Assembly (NCBI GenBank): GCA_005784505.1
Contig: VCAZ01000044.1
Location: 489,001 to 553,000, forward strand
Direction: 5' to 3'
From: Bagarius yarrelli
Taxonomy: Eukaryota > Chordata > Actinopteri > Siluriformes > Sisoridae
DNA length: 64,000 nucleotides
Position 1 is the stretch's first letter; each line of letters starts with the position of its first letter. Positions 10,851 through 22,807 of this stretch are shown here, piece by piece. A program made the translations under genes and the position numbers. The notes under the pieces were generated by a model. That model did not search any database. It was not told the origin of the DNA and saw only the letters and a program-made list of their open reading frames with translations.

Positions 10851-11337
10851 CATTAAATGGCCAAAAGTTTGCAGTCAAGGTCAAGACACAGAGTCCCCAA
10901 AACTCAGGTCCTGCGGCTGCCTTGGCACATCAGAGGCTGTCTTTAGGCTTCCCAATTGCTAGTGGACATCTCTTAGGTTTAGGAACCTGCTCTGCAGATC
11001 CTTCCCCTCTAAGAGCAGCCCAAACATTGCATCTACAGTATCTTAAAAAAGTAATTTTTTAGATTTTGTCACCTTACAACCATAAACCTAAATGTATTTT
11101 AATACGATTTTATGTAATAGACCAAGCACATAATTTCAAAGTGGAATAAATGTATTTGTATTCAGCCCCCTGTACTCTGATACCCCTAAATAAAATCCAG
11201 TGCAATCAGTTTCCTTCAGAAGACCAAGGAACATGCCAGACAGGCGAGGGATAAAGTTGTGGAGAAGTTTAAAGCAGGGTTAGATTTAAAAAATATCATT
11301 AGGATCCACCATCCAAAAATGGAAAAAGTATGCCAAA

Positions 11338-11553
11338 ATGGCAAAACTACCAAGACATGGCCGTCTACCTAAACTGACATACAGAGTAAGAAGAGTACTG
11401 GTCAGAGAAGCAGCCAAGAGGCCCATGGTCACTCTGGAGGAGGTGCAGAAATCCATAGCTCAGGTGGGAGAATCTGTCCACAGGACAACTATAAGTTGTG
11501 TACTCCACAAATCTGGCCTTTATGGAAGTGTGGCAAGAAAAAGCCATTGTTGA
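11338..11553 (+). pseudogene. Tc1 transposase fragment (DNA-binding domain)
   Basis: A 71-codon open stretch matching the paired-like helix-turn-helix of fish Tc1 transposases: GRP-type arm (GRLPKL), KRPMVTLEEVQ, and HRTTISCVLHKSGLYG. It is followed by a stop after KSHC, where an intact transposase would continue into the DDE domain. Confidence 0.8.
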
Positions 11554-12249
11554 AAGAAAGGCATAAGGTGTCCTATTTCCAGTTTGCCACAAGCTATACT
11601 CTGGTCAGATGAGACCAAAACTGAACTTTTTGGCCTAAATGCAAAGCTCTATATGTGGTGGAAAAGTAACACTGTTTAACACCCTGAACACACAATCTCC
11701 ACTGTGAAACATGGTGGTGGCAGCATTATGCTGTCGGAATGCTTTTCTTCAGCAGGGACAGGGAAGCTGGTCGGAGTTAATGGGAAGATGGATGGAGCTA
11801 AATACAGGGCAATCCTGTAAGAAAACCTGCTGGAGGCTGGGAAAGACTTGAGATTGGGAAGGAAATTAACCTTTTAGCAAGACAATGACTCAAAACATAC
11901 AGCCAGAGCTACAATGGATTAGTTTGATTAAAGAAAATTCATGTTTTAGAATGGCCCAGTCAACGTCCAGACCTAAATCCCCCTATGAATCTGTGGCAAG
12001 ACTTCAAAATTGCTGTTCACAGACGCTTCCCATCCAATCTGGCTGAGCTTTAGCTATTTTGCAAAGAAAATGGGCAAAAATTTCTCCTGATGTGCAAAGC
12101 TGAGACATACCTTAAAAGACTTGCAGCTATAATTGCAGCGAGAAGTGGCTCTACAAAGTTTTGACGCAGGGGGCTGAATACAACTGAACACCACACTTTT
12201 TAGATTTTTATTTGCTTAACATTGTGAAAACCATCTATCATTTACTCCC

Positions 12250-12535
12250 AAGGGTTTTGACAAACTTAGTGAGACAGTTGGCGAGATGACAGCTTTCAGA
12301 CGGCCATCTGGACAAGACCACAGGAAGCAGATGAGTCTTCTGCACATCTAACTTTGCTGCAGCATGGAACAACCTGCTGGTTTATATGGCCAGAGGAGCC
12401 TGGTTTCTCCCAAGGTTTATTCTGCATTTTGTCACTAATGGAGTTTCTTGACGCTGTGACCTCTGGCTTGCTTATTTGGGGACGCTTAATTTACAGATAA
12501 CCCTAGAACTAAAATATTAGAAAAAAAAGTGTATT
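12250..12535 (-). repeat. Fish interspersed repeat nested in the Tc1 element
   Basis: On the minus strand it reads AAGCAAGCCAGAGGTCACAG, then CTCCATTAGTGACAAAATG and ACCTTGGGAGAAACCAGG. The same order of motifs occurs on the plus strand at about 12977-13135. Tc1 sequence resumes on both sides, so it inserted after the Tc1 element. Confidence 0.75.
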
Positions 12536-12870
12536 TTCGTTCCACGTCACAGTTATGTCCTACTTTGTGTTTTAGTTTATTACATAAAATGTCAATAAAA
12601 TACATTTAAGTTTGTGGTTGTAAACTGACAAAATGTGAAAAAGTTTAAGATATATGAATACTTTTTCAAGGCACTGTATCTTACCTTAAGGAGGTGTATG
12701 TGATGAGTGTTAAGGGGAGTGTGGATTTGCCCCCTTGCGCCCCAGTGCACTTTTTTATTTTTCATCGAATACTGCATCAGGCTACAGACTTGTCCCTCTG
12801 GGCCACCAGTGAGACGACTAGATCAGTTGACTGTTCCTTGGCAAGGTATGGTGGCTACAGAAAGACATGT

Positions 12871-13545
12871 CAAGTCAAGTCACCTTTATTTATATATCGC
12901 TTTTAACAATCGGGCTATTAAACGACAATATTAAACATTCATTAAAACACTCAATTTAATTGATATCTATAAATTTAGAGTCCCTAACTAAGCAAGCCAG
13001 AGGCGAAGGCGGCAAGGAACCAAAACTTCATCGGTGACAGAATGGAGAAAAAACCTTGGGAAAAAGCCTCAGTCGGGGGGTCAGTTCGTGTCTGACCAGT
13101 CTTGTCTGGATGGCCGTTTAGAAGACAAGAGATTACTTAGAAACTGCCTCATTGTCTCCAAGTCATGGTGGCGACAGTGAGCTTGGAATAACAAAGAACA
13201 GACATATTTTAGTGTAGATGCCATTCAACTTGTTTTAAACAAATATATTGTGTGTTATTTGAGGTGTTCCTGTTTTGGTTGACCTGACTATTGCAGCCTG
13301 TTAATCCTTTAATGGATTTAAATAATGAAAATGTGTGTATTGTAAATGTCTGTAAATTATGTGTAGGCCAGGTTAAAGAGATGTCTTTAACCTAGAGTTA
13401 TCTTTAATCTAGTTTTAAACTGGCAGAGTGTGTCTGCCTCCTGAACAGTGCAGGGTGAAATTATTTCAAATTGTAGGCGCTAGATAAGAGAAGGATCTGC
13501 CGCCTGCAGTTGATTTTGGTATTCCTGAGAGGTGCTAAACTATGC
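12871..13545 (+). repeat. Fish interspersed repeat, longer copy of the same family
   Basis: Begins CAAGTCAAGTCACCTTTATT, followed by AAGCAAGCCAGAGGCGAAGG and CCTTGGGAAAAAGCCTC. It extends through TTTAAACTGGCAGAGTGTGT and AAGGATCTGCCGCCTGCAGT. These motifs occur together in many fish genomes. The family name was not recalled with certainty. Confidence 0.65.
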
Positions 13546-14056
13546 CTCAGGATCTACCTTACCTTTTCATCCAGCTCTTTCAGCATTTTGGCCTGTGGTT
13601 CTAGTGGTAACTTTCTTGCTGCTTCCAGGTCCAAGGAGATGCCAGATGGAGGCATTCCCAGCATTAAGCTCCTTGTATCGCACTGAGAAGAAGCATAGCA
13701 CTTACTTGCATTCACTTAGGGTGGATGTGTCAAGGCAGCGGTCACAACTGGGAGCCTCAGAGAAGAAGGTGAGTCTGAGGCCCGATGTCCTTTGGAAAGA
13801 CATCCTGGACCACCAATCTGATGAGGGAAAAATGAAACCTTGGCATATGGTACCCAAACCTCTTCAGCATTCTCAGGGAGACACCCTATTACCCCTGCCA
13901 CTTCTGATGCTTCAGGGGATAGGAGCTAACCGAGAAGACTTAGCTTTCCCACTAGCTTTAGCCAGGTTGCGTTGTGCCTTGAATACGTTTGCTCAGGGTA
14001 CACCAGAAGCCAGCCTTGAGAGGCTGGTTACCTTAGCAGATTTTTTGGCAATTTGA
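13532..14056 (+). CDS. Unidentified 174-codon ORF (possible gene relic)
   Basis: An open frame of 174 codons lies directly after a fish interspersed repeat. I do not recognise the product. The second half is leucine-rich and looks helical (residues 114-172, including DLAFPLALARLRCALNTFAQ). No membrane anchor or catalytic motif was seen; the N-terminal 35 residues are hydrophobic but probably lie upstream of the conserved part. After the stop at 14054-14056 the same frame stays open for another 34 codons (KLLPNLVLGPANITKQLL...). That suggests a longer ancestral frame with an acquired stop, as in a processed pseudogene or a mobile-element gene. It could also be chance. Transcription cannot be judged. 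Confidence 0.25.
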   Translation: MLNYASGSTLPFHPALSAFWPVVLVVTFLLLPGPRRCQMEAFPALSSLYRTEKKHSTYLHSLRVDVSRQRSQLGASEKKVSLRPDVLWKDILDHQSDEGKMKPWHMVPKPLQHSQGDTLLPLPLLMLQGIGANREDLAFPLALARLRCALNTFAQGTPEASLERLVTLADFLAI

Positions 14057-14659
14057 AAGCTTTTGCCAAATCTCGTACTAGGTCCTGCAAACATTACAAA
14101 GCAGCTACTGAATCCAATTAGGTTTTTAACTGGCATGGTTCAGCGGAGTGCTTCACTGTAACGTTTCCCGTAAACACAGAGACTTGTGGTGCATACTTTA
14201 GAGAGAATTAGAGAGAAAAAACAGAGAATAAACATATAAAACATAATAAATATTTCATTTAAATTACTTTAAAACGTGGGTTGAACACAGGCCTTTTGGT
14301 GAAATCCGCCACATTCTATCCCAAACAACTACACCATGTGTTATTACGGCTTAGAATCTCTGTAGAGGAAGTTTGTTTTGTGTTACCTAACAGTTTTACT
14401 GCATTTTGATCTACTGTAATATACAGAAATGCTTACACACTATACACACTGCTTACACACTATACATTTGTTGTCTAGTTTATTACACGTAAAAAGACAT
14501 GCTTATATTTAAACCGTTATCATTGTCACAAAGCAGCATTACAAGTATAAAATGTAAATCTAACACTGCAGTTAAAAAAGTGCTATTTTATATTCACCCT
14601 AATCAGAGTTTCCTTTGGTGCCTAATGGACAGTTTAAACAATAAATAATCTATAAAAAA

Positions 14660-14871
14660 AAGATAGATAGATTGATTGATGGATAAATGGATGGATTAAT
14701 GGATAGATGGATGGATGGACGGACGGATGGATGGATGGTTGGATGGATGGGAAGGCGGGCGGCAGACAGACATATAGATAGACAGACAGATAGATAGATA
14801 GACAGGCAGACAGATAGACAGACAGACAGACAGATAGATAGACAGACAGATAGATAGACAGACAGACAGAC

Positions 14872-14967
<96 letters not shown>
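14660..14967 (+). repeat. Compound tetranucleotide array (GATG, GACA, GATA)
   Basis: About 300 bases: GATG/GGAT units to about 14745, a GC-richer break (AAGGCGGGCGGCAGACAGAC), then mixed GACA and GATA blocks, ending in a pure GATA run at 14908-14967. This gives the long open frame of repeated ISLS/YLSI codons on the minus strand, which is not a protein. Confidence 0.95.
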
Positions 14968-16060
14968 GAGGAAGAAAAGGTTTATTTACACGGTCCTTTG
15001 GGTTTCCTGTGGCGATGTGATGGGGATCTGTATTCCACCCACACAACCAATTACATTCAAAACCCCAGAAATAGTTGTGTTCTTCTTTGACACTAACAAA
15101 TGTGTCCATAAAAGACAATTGAATTACTCCAGCAAAATGATTTTGGACAACGTGTACCGTAGAGTGTCCAGTGTTTACTGCAAGAAAAATCATCAGGGTA
15201 CAGAAGGAGAGCATGAAATTGTTTTTGTGGCCTGGTGAAGTGGAGACAATGAGCCTCTGGAAAATAGATAAATATCCCTCCATTAAGGTTTAATTCATTA
15301 CTGACTTAGAGAATGATTCAAATTCATCATTTAAATAGGATGTTCAGTGAAAGGACATAACATCTGACATCGATTTAAAATTTAGCTCATCCTGCTAAAT
15401 ATGCCTATAATATTAAATAGAAGGACAAAGAAATTACTACTTATCATAAAATCGGTGCTATTACAAAACTATGAGGCAAGATTATAACAAATTATTCTTT
15501 TTCTGTTGGTACAACACAATAACTCGATGACAGAACGAAAGACAACAACATAAATGAGTTTTTCCATCTTTAACAGTCTGTAATTTTTTTTACATCTCGT
15601 CTGTATTGCAGGTCCACTGAAGCGAAACGCTCTTTATAGTTCAAACCCAGAACACAAATTTTCTAGTTCATTTGTTCACCTTGGTTAAATGTCTATTTTG
15701 ATTAAGCTGTGCTTGCTTGGCCTGTTTGTTTGTTTTTTTAACTGTCATCTCCAAAGACTGCGGAATCAGTGAGAAGGTAATCTGCCTCGCTCATATTTAT
15801 TTCACCTACTGTTGAATTTCAAGTGTGTCTCCTTTATCAGTATTCATGACATGTTATGAATATTTTAGTAACACAGAAATGGAAGTATGGAATCTGTGCA
15901 TAAATCTACAGTCTGTAGAGTCGTGTTGCTGTAATAAAAAAGGTCGTGATCTCTGGTCACTTTAACCCTGATATGGTTTATCCCCATTAGGATAATTATA
16001 ATAATTTGCTGACATGTGATTGACTATTTAACATTTAGCATTATTGTGCAGTGCAGATTG

Positions 16061-16140
16061 TACATTTACATTAACAGCATTTGGCAGATGCTCTTATCCA
16101 GAGCGACTTACATTTATCTCTTTTATACAACTAAGCAATT
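16061..16140 (-). repeat. SINE family A, tail fragment
   Basis: Reverse complement of the family tail: TACATTTACA, GCATTTGGCAGATGCTCTTA, CAGAGCGACTTACATTTATC and TACAACTAAGCAATT. Confidence 0.75.
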
Positions 16141-16593
16141 GTGTTCAAAAAGGTTCATTATTTATAAGTATATTCTTTTAATTTAAAAACATGTAACAAA
16201 AATAATTGTGGTGTTCTATTAGGGACCCGAAACAGATGAATGGCATTTCAATTCATTTTAACGGGTAAAATTAATTTGACATATGTGTAATTTGAGTTAC
16301 GAGTTCCAACACGGAACAAATTAAACTTGTAAGTCAGGGAACCACTGTATTATTGCGGCTAAATCAGAAAAATAGCCACACTCCCAACATTTAGTAAAAA
16401 CATTATTATAGGAAAATTATAAAAGTGAGGCTAAATCTGGAACAGGATTTAAAAAAAAAACAGATATGGATGTCGTGTTCAGGTGTCCTGATATTTCGCT
16501 TTATATAATGTGTAAGACCATAAGTGTCCCTTCAGTTGACAGGAATGTAGTTGAGAACTGAGATACTACTCCAGGCAGAGATATTTAAAAGGC

Positions 16594-19500
16594 TTTATTT
16601 CATATGATTAGCTAGTCGATAACCAATGAATGAATCTGTATGTAGACCTTTTTTTTTTAAGTGGCTGGTATCTCTTCAAGTACTGACATTATTGGTTTAC
16701 AGAATGACAATAACCTACAGGATTAGCAAAGGCTTATTTTTTTTGATAGTAAATGGAATCCTCTGTAGGAGATAAAAGCATGCCAAAGCATCCACAAAAG
16801 GAATCACTGACACAAGTACCTCTACACGAGACACAATGGACGAAGACGAGCAGGTCTTTGGAAACATCTTTACATGGGTCCACAATGAAATGAATACAGA
16901 GAACAAGAGTGTTAGATCATGTTAGTAAGCATGTGCGGACATTATGGCGGAGGAAAAAGTGCTTGCTGTATATATGGGCCGGACAGGGGGTGAAATTAAA
17001 TGTCTCAGCATGGGCAAGGGGGCCAGTCATCTGGCATCCAGTGTCCCAGGGAAGACTGGGATTTTGTTGTCTGCTTGACAGGGGTGTAACGAGCCCCTGT
17101 AGCTTTTCAATCACTGTTGCACACACAAACGGAAAAAAAAGGGAAAAAAAAGGATGAAGAATTTTTTCTTCTTCATTGATCCTATTGCAAAGTCCTAAGC
17201 AGCAGCAGCACAGACGTCCATGGCAGCTGGACATGACTTAAAAAGCACACACTGCTTTTGTTTTAGACAAAAAGAACCTTTGATGGAACAAGACATTTAA
17301 GATGAAAATAAACAAAATCAATCCATTTCTATACTTTTGTATGATGTAAGCACAAACCCAAAGACAGGACTATTAGGAGTTTTAGACTCACTCCATACAC
17401 ACACACGTTGAAAAAAACAAAAAAACCCAACTTTGCTTATTCGCAGTAGACCAGTCACTGATTTCCTTTTCCAAAGACAGACAGGAAACTGTCCTCATTT
17501 TAATCCTGTAAAAAGGTCCACACAGAATGGCGTAACTCCTACCTAAGCTAACGTGTAGGCTTGTTTAAAGAAACTATCGGATATCAGGAAAAAAAAACAA
17601 AGGTTCACATATCACATTAAATAACAGGCTTTTACAACAACATTTTTTGTTTGAATAATCTATAACAATAGTTGATCTTTTCATTAATTATAAGACACCC
17701 ATCGATATCCGACTGCCGAAATGGCAAACCCCTCAAACCTTAATGAATGTAAATACTTTTCACACACACACATACACACACGCAGGCATACACGAACATA
17801 GACACACACTGCGTTATAAAATCATGCCACTGATACATAGAACTGTACTTGTTCTACTAATCATATCTTTTGCAAGCATTTGTGTACTGATTAATGTGAA
17901 ACACTAAATCAATTTGTTTTGGATTACACTGATGTAGGGACAGCTACCACTAACAGATGAATACTCGGTGACTTACAACATGTGCGCATGGAGTGGCTTT
18001 AGCATGATTGAAATAGTTGGATTTAAAATAAGTCTGTCTATTCGAATATAAAATAAACCGATATGCTGCCTTTTAACAGACAGCTACTTTTTTTTTTTTT
18101 TTTTTCAAATTTCACATTTCTATTCCATCTTTTAAATTAAACGGATGTACAAAGAGTGCGATCTGTTTTTTTTAAAGATATATATATATATATATATACT
18201 GAGGTACACGTTCTCATCCTACGATTATTAGGTTTTGTGGAAAAGGGACCACACATATGGCTTCTGACTTAGCTTTCCTTACTGTAAATAGGAAATACAC
18301 ACAAAAGAAATTATAATTTTTTTCACAAATATACATCTGGACAGAAAGAACAACAACAGAAACATTAAGAAAGGAATATCTTTCTGGCTGGACATAATAT
18401 AAGCATAAAGATAGCATGATTAAAGCTCATAAATGAACAAACAAATCAAAACAAAACACAACCAGAATAATAATTATGGCACATTTGAATAAAAGTAAAT
18501 ACAAAAAAAAGGGATGCACACAAACCCGGGAACACGCCTCAGATCGAAAAGGAAAAGAAAAGTAACCTGAAAGGCTTTAAATCTTCAGTGAAAGATTTAC
18601 AGTAATTCCTATACCCGCTCTAGGGAAATTTAATAAAATGTGCAGCCGTTGTATTTTTCCTCTACGTTTTATTATCAAAATGACAAATGCCACACACACA
18701 CACACACACACACACACAATATATGCTCTATCTTTAAAACATGCTTCTATGTACATCAAGGTATAGACATGCTGTATTAACAAAGTTTTATCAATGCATA
18801 TGTACAGCACAATTAAAGGAGAGCAAAGGGGAATGGGCCGAGCTAAGTGTGGCCTATCGCCACGTTTTTGTCCCTATAACGACGTAAAAGGAGGGAAATG
18901 AGACTTTGTTCGTCGCATTTCTGGGTCAACTGCGTCCCTTTCTGTTAAACCTGCGTTATTACTTTGGCATTTCAAATGTTTTTTTCGGACTGAATAGCGT
19001 TGAATGGGTTTGTTTGCGGTTGTAGGCAAAGTTCCTTCAAACAAACGAGGCAGTGAAATAATCAAAGGCTTAAATCGCAGTACTGGACATGGTACACCGA
19101 TCAAAAGAATTAAAACTGGCTTGGAAACTTGTTATGCTTAGCGATGGCGATTCTGGTCAGTTTAACGTTCAGGTACAGTGTATTATTTATTCTCTCATAT
19201 CGTTTGTCTTATATTTAAATAAACAAATAAATAAACACACTCTAGCCCTTTCTTCATCTCAATCTAGGTTTAACTTTTAAAGTCACTAAACGCCAGCTCT
19301 AGTAGCCAAAAGGATTGACGCACCCTTTTGTAAACGATTTTGCTACCAGTGAGAGCTAAAGTGTGTAATTTTGTTAGCCGTTTCACGCTATAAAAACAAC
19401 TGAAAGCCTTTCAGCATCGTTGTGTGTCTAGCCAATTACTAAAACCTAAACATTTTCATATATAGGGTGTGAAAAATATAGAATACAATATAATTCTTTA

Positions 19501-19955
19501 TATATATATTATTCTGGTACTATTTCAATAGATTTTATCAGGTAGTCTGATTTTGTAGCACTTTATGTACAAGCAATGATCTTGTTTTATTTATCAGTTG
19601 GTTAATTCGATGGTTATAGATGAGGTTGGCATGTTTGTGTTATGTAAGCTATATGACTCTATGTGCAAATATTCCTTTGTTGCACGAGCATGGGGTTGAC
19701 AAATCAAAAACTGTTTTGGGACAACAAAACATGTCTGGTTTTAAGCACGCTTCTGTAAGTACTCAGAACATTACTGATTAATTTTTTTTTTTTTTATCAA
19801 AGGAGACATGAGGTTTTTCACATTCAGCAATGTTGACTTTTTCCCCAGTACAGTAGGCGTGGGCAGTGGTTGGTCGGCGTTCATGCAGTGTTGACTGGGT
19901 TAGATGGGTTGAGAAGGGAGTTTAGTTGATATGTTGAATTAGTAGAGAGGTGACA
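16594..19955 (-). other. syt2: syt2 3'UTR (probable, about 3.4 kb)
   Basis: Downstream of the syt2 stop codon. On the minus strand a clear AATAAA lies at 16594-16599. SYT2 transcripts in mammals carry long 3'UTRs, so this length is plausible, but nearer signals may be used. The stretch holds homopolymer and dinucleotide runs (T run 18089-18105, AT 18178-18198, CA 18690-18718) and no known repeat family. Confidence 0.4.
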
Positions 19956-20171
19956 TTACTTCTTGGCGTTGAGACCAGCCAGCGTGGCGTCGATCTCTTC
20001 TTCCTCTTTCAGAGTGTGCCACTGAGCAATCGGGCGACGTGGATTGGCCAACATATCAGACCAGTGCTTCAGCTCTGTGCCTGAGGCCTTGCTGCCAATG
20101 AAGAGCTTTCCAATGGCATCGTTCTTACCAATCTTGTCATAGTCAAAGACGGTGACCACCACGAGGATTTT
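19956..20171 (-). CDS. syt2: syt2 last coding exon (C2B end)
   Basis: 71 codons and stop: KILVVVTVFDYDKIGKNDAI with D376, D378 and D384, then HWSDMLANPRRPIAQWHTL and a short variable tail ending NAKK. Acceptor CCACCTAG. It lies about 6.2 kb from the previous exon. Confidence 0.95.
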   Translation of the reverse strand, partial: KILVVVTVFDYDKIGKNDAIGKLFIGSKASGTELKHWSDMLANPRRPIAQWHTLKEEEEIDATLAGLNAKK

Positions 20172-22762
20172 CTAGGTGGCAAAACAAAACAGCATTAAAA
20201 AACATTTCAAGAATCTTTAGTTTTAGGAACGTGGTTTACTTTTTAATCAAAAATCAGAAAATTGTTTCTTATACATAAAATGTAGGCGTGTTAAACACAA
20301 ACGATTCACAAAGGAGTCATGGCTAATCTCGGGGAAGTGGTAGCGAAGTGGTAGCGAAGTGGTAAAGGTGTTGGACTGCTAATTGGAAGATCAGGGTTTG
20401 ATTCCCAGCACCACCAAGCTGCCACCGCTGGGCTCCTAAGCAAGACTTTTTTTCAATTATATAAAATAAAGATAAAAGTAAGTCGCTCTGGATTAGGGCA
20501 TCTGCCGAATGCTGTAAATGTAATGTAAATGTATCTTGATAATGCAGTACGAGCTAACCAACTTGAATAACTTTCAAAATCTGGCAAGTGCACATGCATG
20601 AGACGTTCAGTGGACGGTTCATCTGACGAGGTTCAATCTTGCTCAGAGACAGTGCTAGATTTGCTATATCTAAAGCATCTTTCTGAAATGTCTCTGTATA
20701 AAAATTCATTTCGCTGATAGAACCTTCACAGGCATTGCACATATGTTCACATCAGTCCCCTCTCCAAGTTACTCCCCAGCTGATAGTACAAATTTATCAG
20801 TATTGCTTTCTGGAATCTGCTTCAGCTGATAAGCTATTTGGAGATTTCAGGAAAAAAAATCTGTCCTGACCCTGACAATGTGCTCTTAACACTCGTGCGA
20901 TAAGCAACAACCTTCAGCAAAGTGAGATAAGGCATGCTGCAGATTGTCTTTGTATTTGGTGTCTGGGGTGCAGTCTGTGCTCCAGTTCATCCTAAAGAGG
21001 TTCTGTATGGTCGAGGTCAGGGCTTTATGCAGTCCAATCAAAACACACCATGTTTTAATGTAATTGAAGAGCTTTGTGCCCAGGGACAGATGTCATGTTG
21101 GAACAGTGTGAAAAATCTATCTGATACAGTGTATAGAAACAACTATAGACAACTATGTGATTCTGAATTTGTTTGGGGGAAGAAACTACTTAATTTTTTA
21201 GAACAGAAAACCGTGGATCTGTTTTCTTGTTCCTGACACATGGATGACATTTACATTTATAGCATTTTGGCACCTGCCCTATATCCAGAGCGACTGACAT
21301 TTATCTTTTTTATACAACTGAGCAGTTAGGGGTTGAGAGCCTTGCTTAGGGCCCAACTCTGGCAACTTTGTGGTGCTGAGAATTGAACCTCAATCTTCCA
21401 AACAGCAGGCCAACACCTTGACCACTTATACATTCACATTACATTTACAGCATTCGACAGAAGCTATTATGTTTAATATAAACTACACTGATGTGACACT
21501 GAAGAGAAATGTAGCATAGAGCATGTTAATCTACAGCAAAATGGCAAAAGTAACTTAATACTTTAAACCTATTTTTGAACTTTGGGCTCTAATGCAATCA
21601 CACTTAAGTGTTGGCACTTAAAATTGTCTCCGATTTCAGTCATACAGGCTCGACCTGTAACATGTTTCGCTGGAAACTCGGATTTGGACTATGTATTTTC
21701 CGTTCGTAAAACAAGGATTGCATTCAATACACATACGTCGGTCACACAGCTTCAGGAATGGCGGTGATGCTACTTACTGATCCAGGATTGGTAAATGTAG
21801 GTCGTGTGGACGCTACTGCACTAATTTATCAACAAAAGAGCTTCATTACTGAAAAGCTAGCAGCACCACGCCACTGAAAAATATAATTAAACTAGCAGCT
21901 GCCCATCACTGCACCCAGATAGCTGGTAAAAGTCTGGTAGAAGGGTAAAAAGGAAGTAGACTCATCATTATTTGTAACGATAAAAGCTAATACTAAGTAT
22001 TATTTAAACAATGAAACTAAATATTGTTCCTCTACTTCATGGGACTGCTGTTTCTGATAATATGTCACCCAATCGAAAAACATATTATAAAATAAACTTA
22101 TTTCAAAGTTTTACAAAAACAGTATTTTGTGCTTGAGGAATTTAAATATTTTTAAATTATTACTTGTTATTAGATTAGTATTGCGTTAAAGTGTTCATTT
22201 CTCCCCTCACACTCACACACAACATAATGCGCTTGACTGGTTTGTGTCTCTGATGTTTCTAATTACAGTGTCATGGCTAGTTAATTTTTCCTATGACCAA
22301 GCTTACCAAAAATTTCCAGATCTCAATTCAAAATCACGACTGTTTAAATAATTTATAAATTTGTCCTCTGTAATCAGTGGAACTTGTCACACCCGCAATT
22401 ATCTCTTTTGCTCTTAGATAAAAATGACACGCAATGAAACTAACAATTAAAGCTAAATTAATGGATGTCACCACAGAGTCTCGACTTTATGAAAAAAAAG
22501 TGATATCCTGCTTCAAACGCCAAATAAACACTTTTCTCTTACTGAGCCAAACGCTATTCCAGATCTAATCATTAAACCTAATGTATCTGTCTGTCTGCTT
22601 GATTCTGCTGTCATTCCTTTCCTGAAAAAAAAACAGCCTCTCTGTTATCTACACAACCATCTGTCATCCCTTTAACCTTTACTCACTCTTCTGGTCACGT
22701 TTGAGCCATTTTGACATTTAACAGCAATAAAAAAGACCATAAATATCATTATAAATATTTTT

Positions 22763-22807
<45 letters not shown>

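Larger units (their letters stand above)
11034..12678 (+). mobile_element. Tc1-like transposon, inactive, with nested insertion
   Basis: Left end TACAGTATCTTAAAAAAGTA and right end CTTTTTCAAGGCACTGTA are diverged inverted repeats starting and ending in TA. The interior reads as a Tc1 transposase relic. A helix-turn-helix region is open at 11338-11553 (GRLPKLTYRVRRVLVREAAK, then an HRTTIS motif). After it come traces of the catalytic domain: a motif like WSDET at about 11598, GGGS-type coding near 11712, and SPDLNP-type coding near 11965. Stops and frameshifts break it throughout. The 3' end is interrupted at about 12250-12535 by another repeat. It is dead and degenerate. Confidence 0.85.
14110..16560. 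other. Intergenic between the ORF relic and the syt2 3' end
   Basis: Besides the tetranucleotide array and one SINE fragment, nothing coding was found. The region is AT-rich. A 90-codon plus-strand frame after the array has no recognisable domain. Confidence 0.4.

Noticed and set aside
14696..15283. 195-codon minus-strand ORF, the longest in the window
   Set aside because: More than half of it is translation of the GATA/GACA array (YLSI and CLSV repeats). No domain, no splice context.
20333..20532. tRNA-like A/B-box sequences in SINE heads (also 1129, 31974, 45241, 48897, 61390)
   Set aside because: They lack a foldable acceptor and anticodon arm and carry SINE tails, so they are not tRNA genes.
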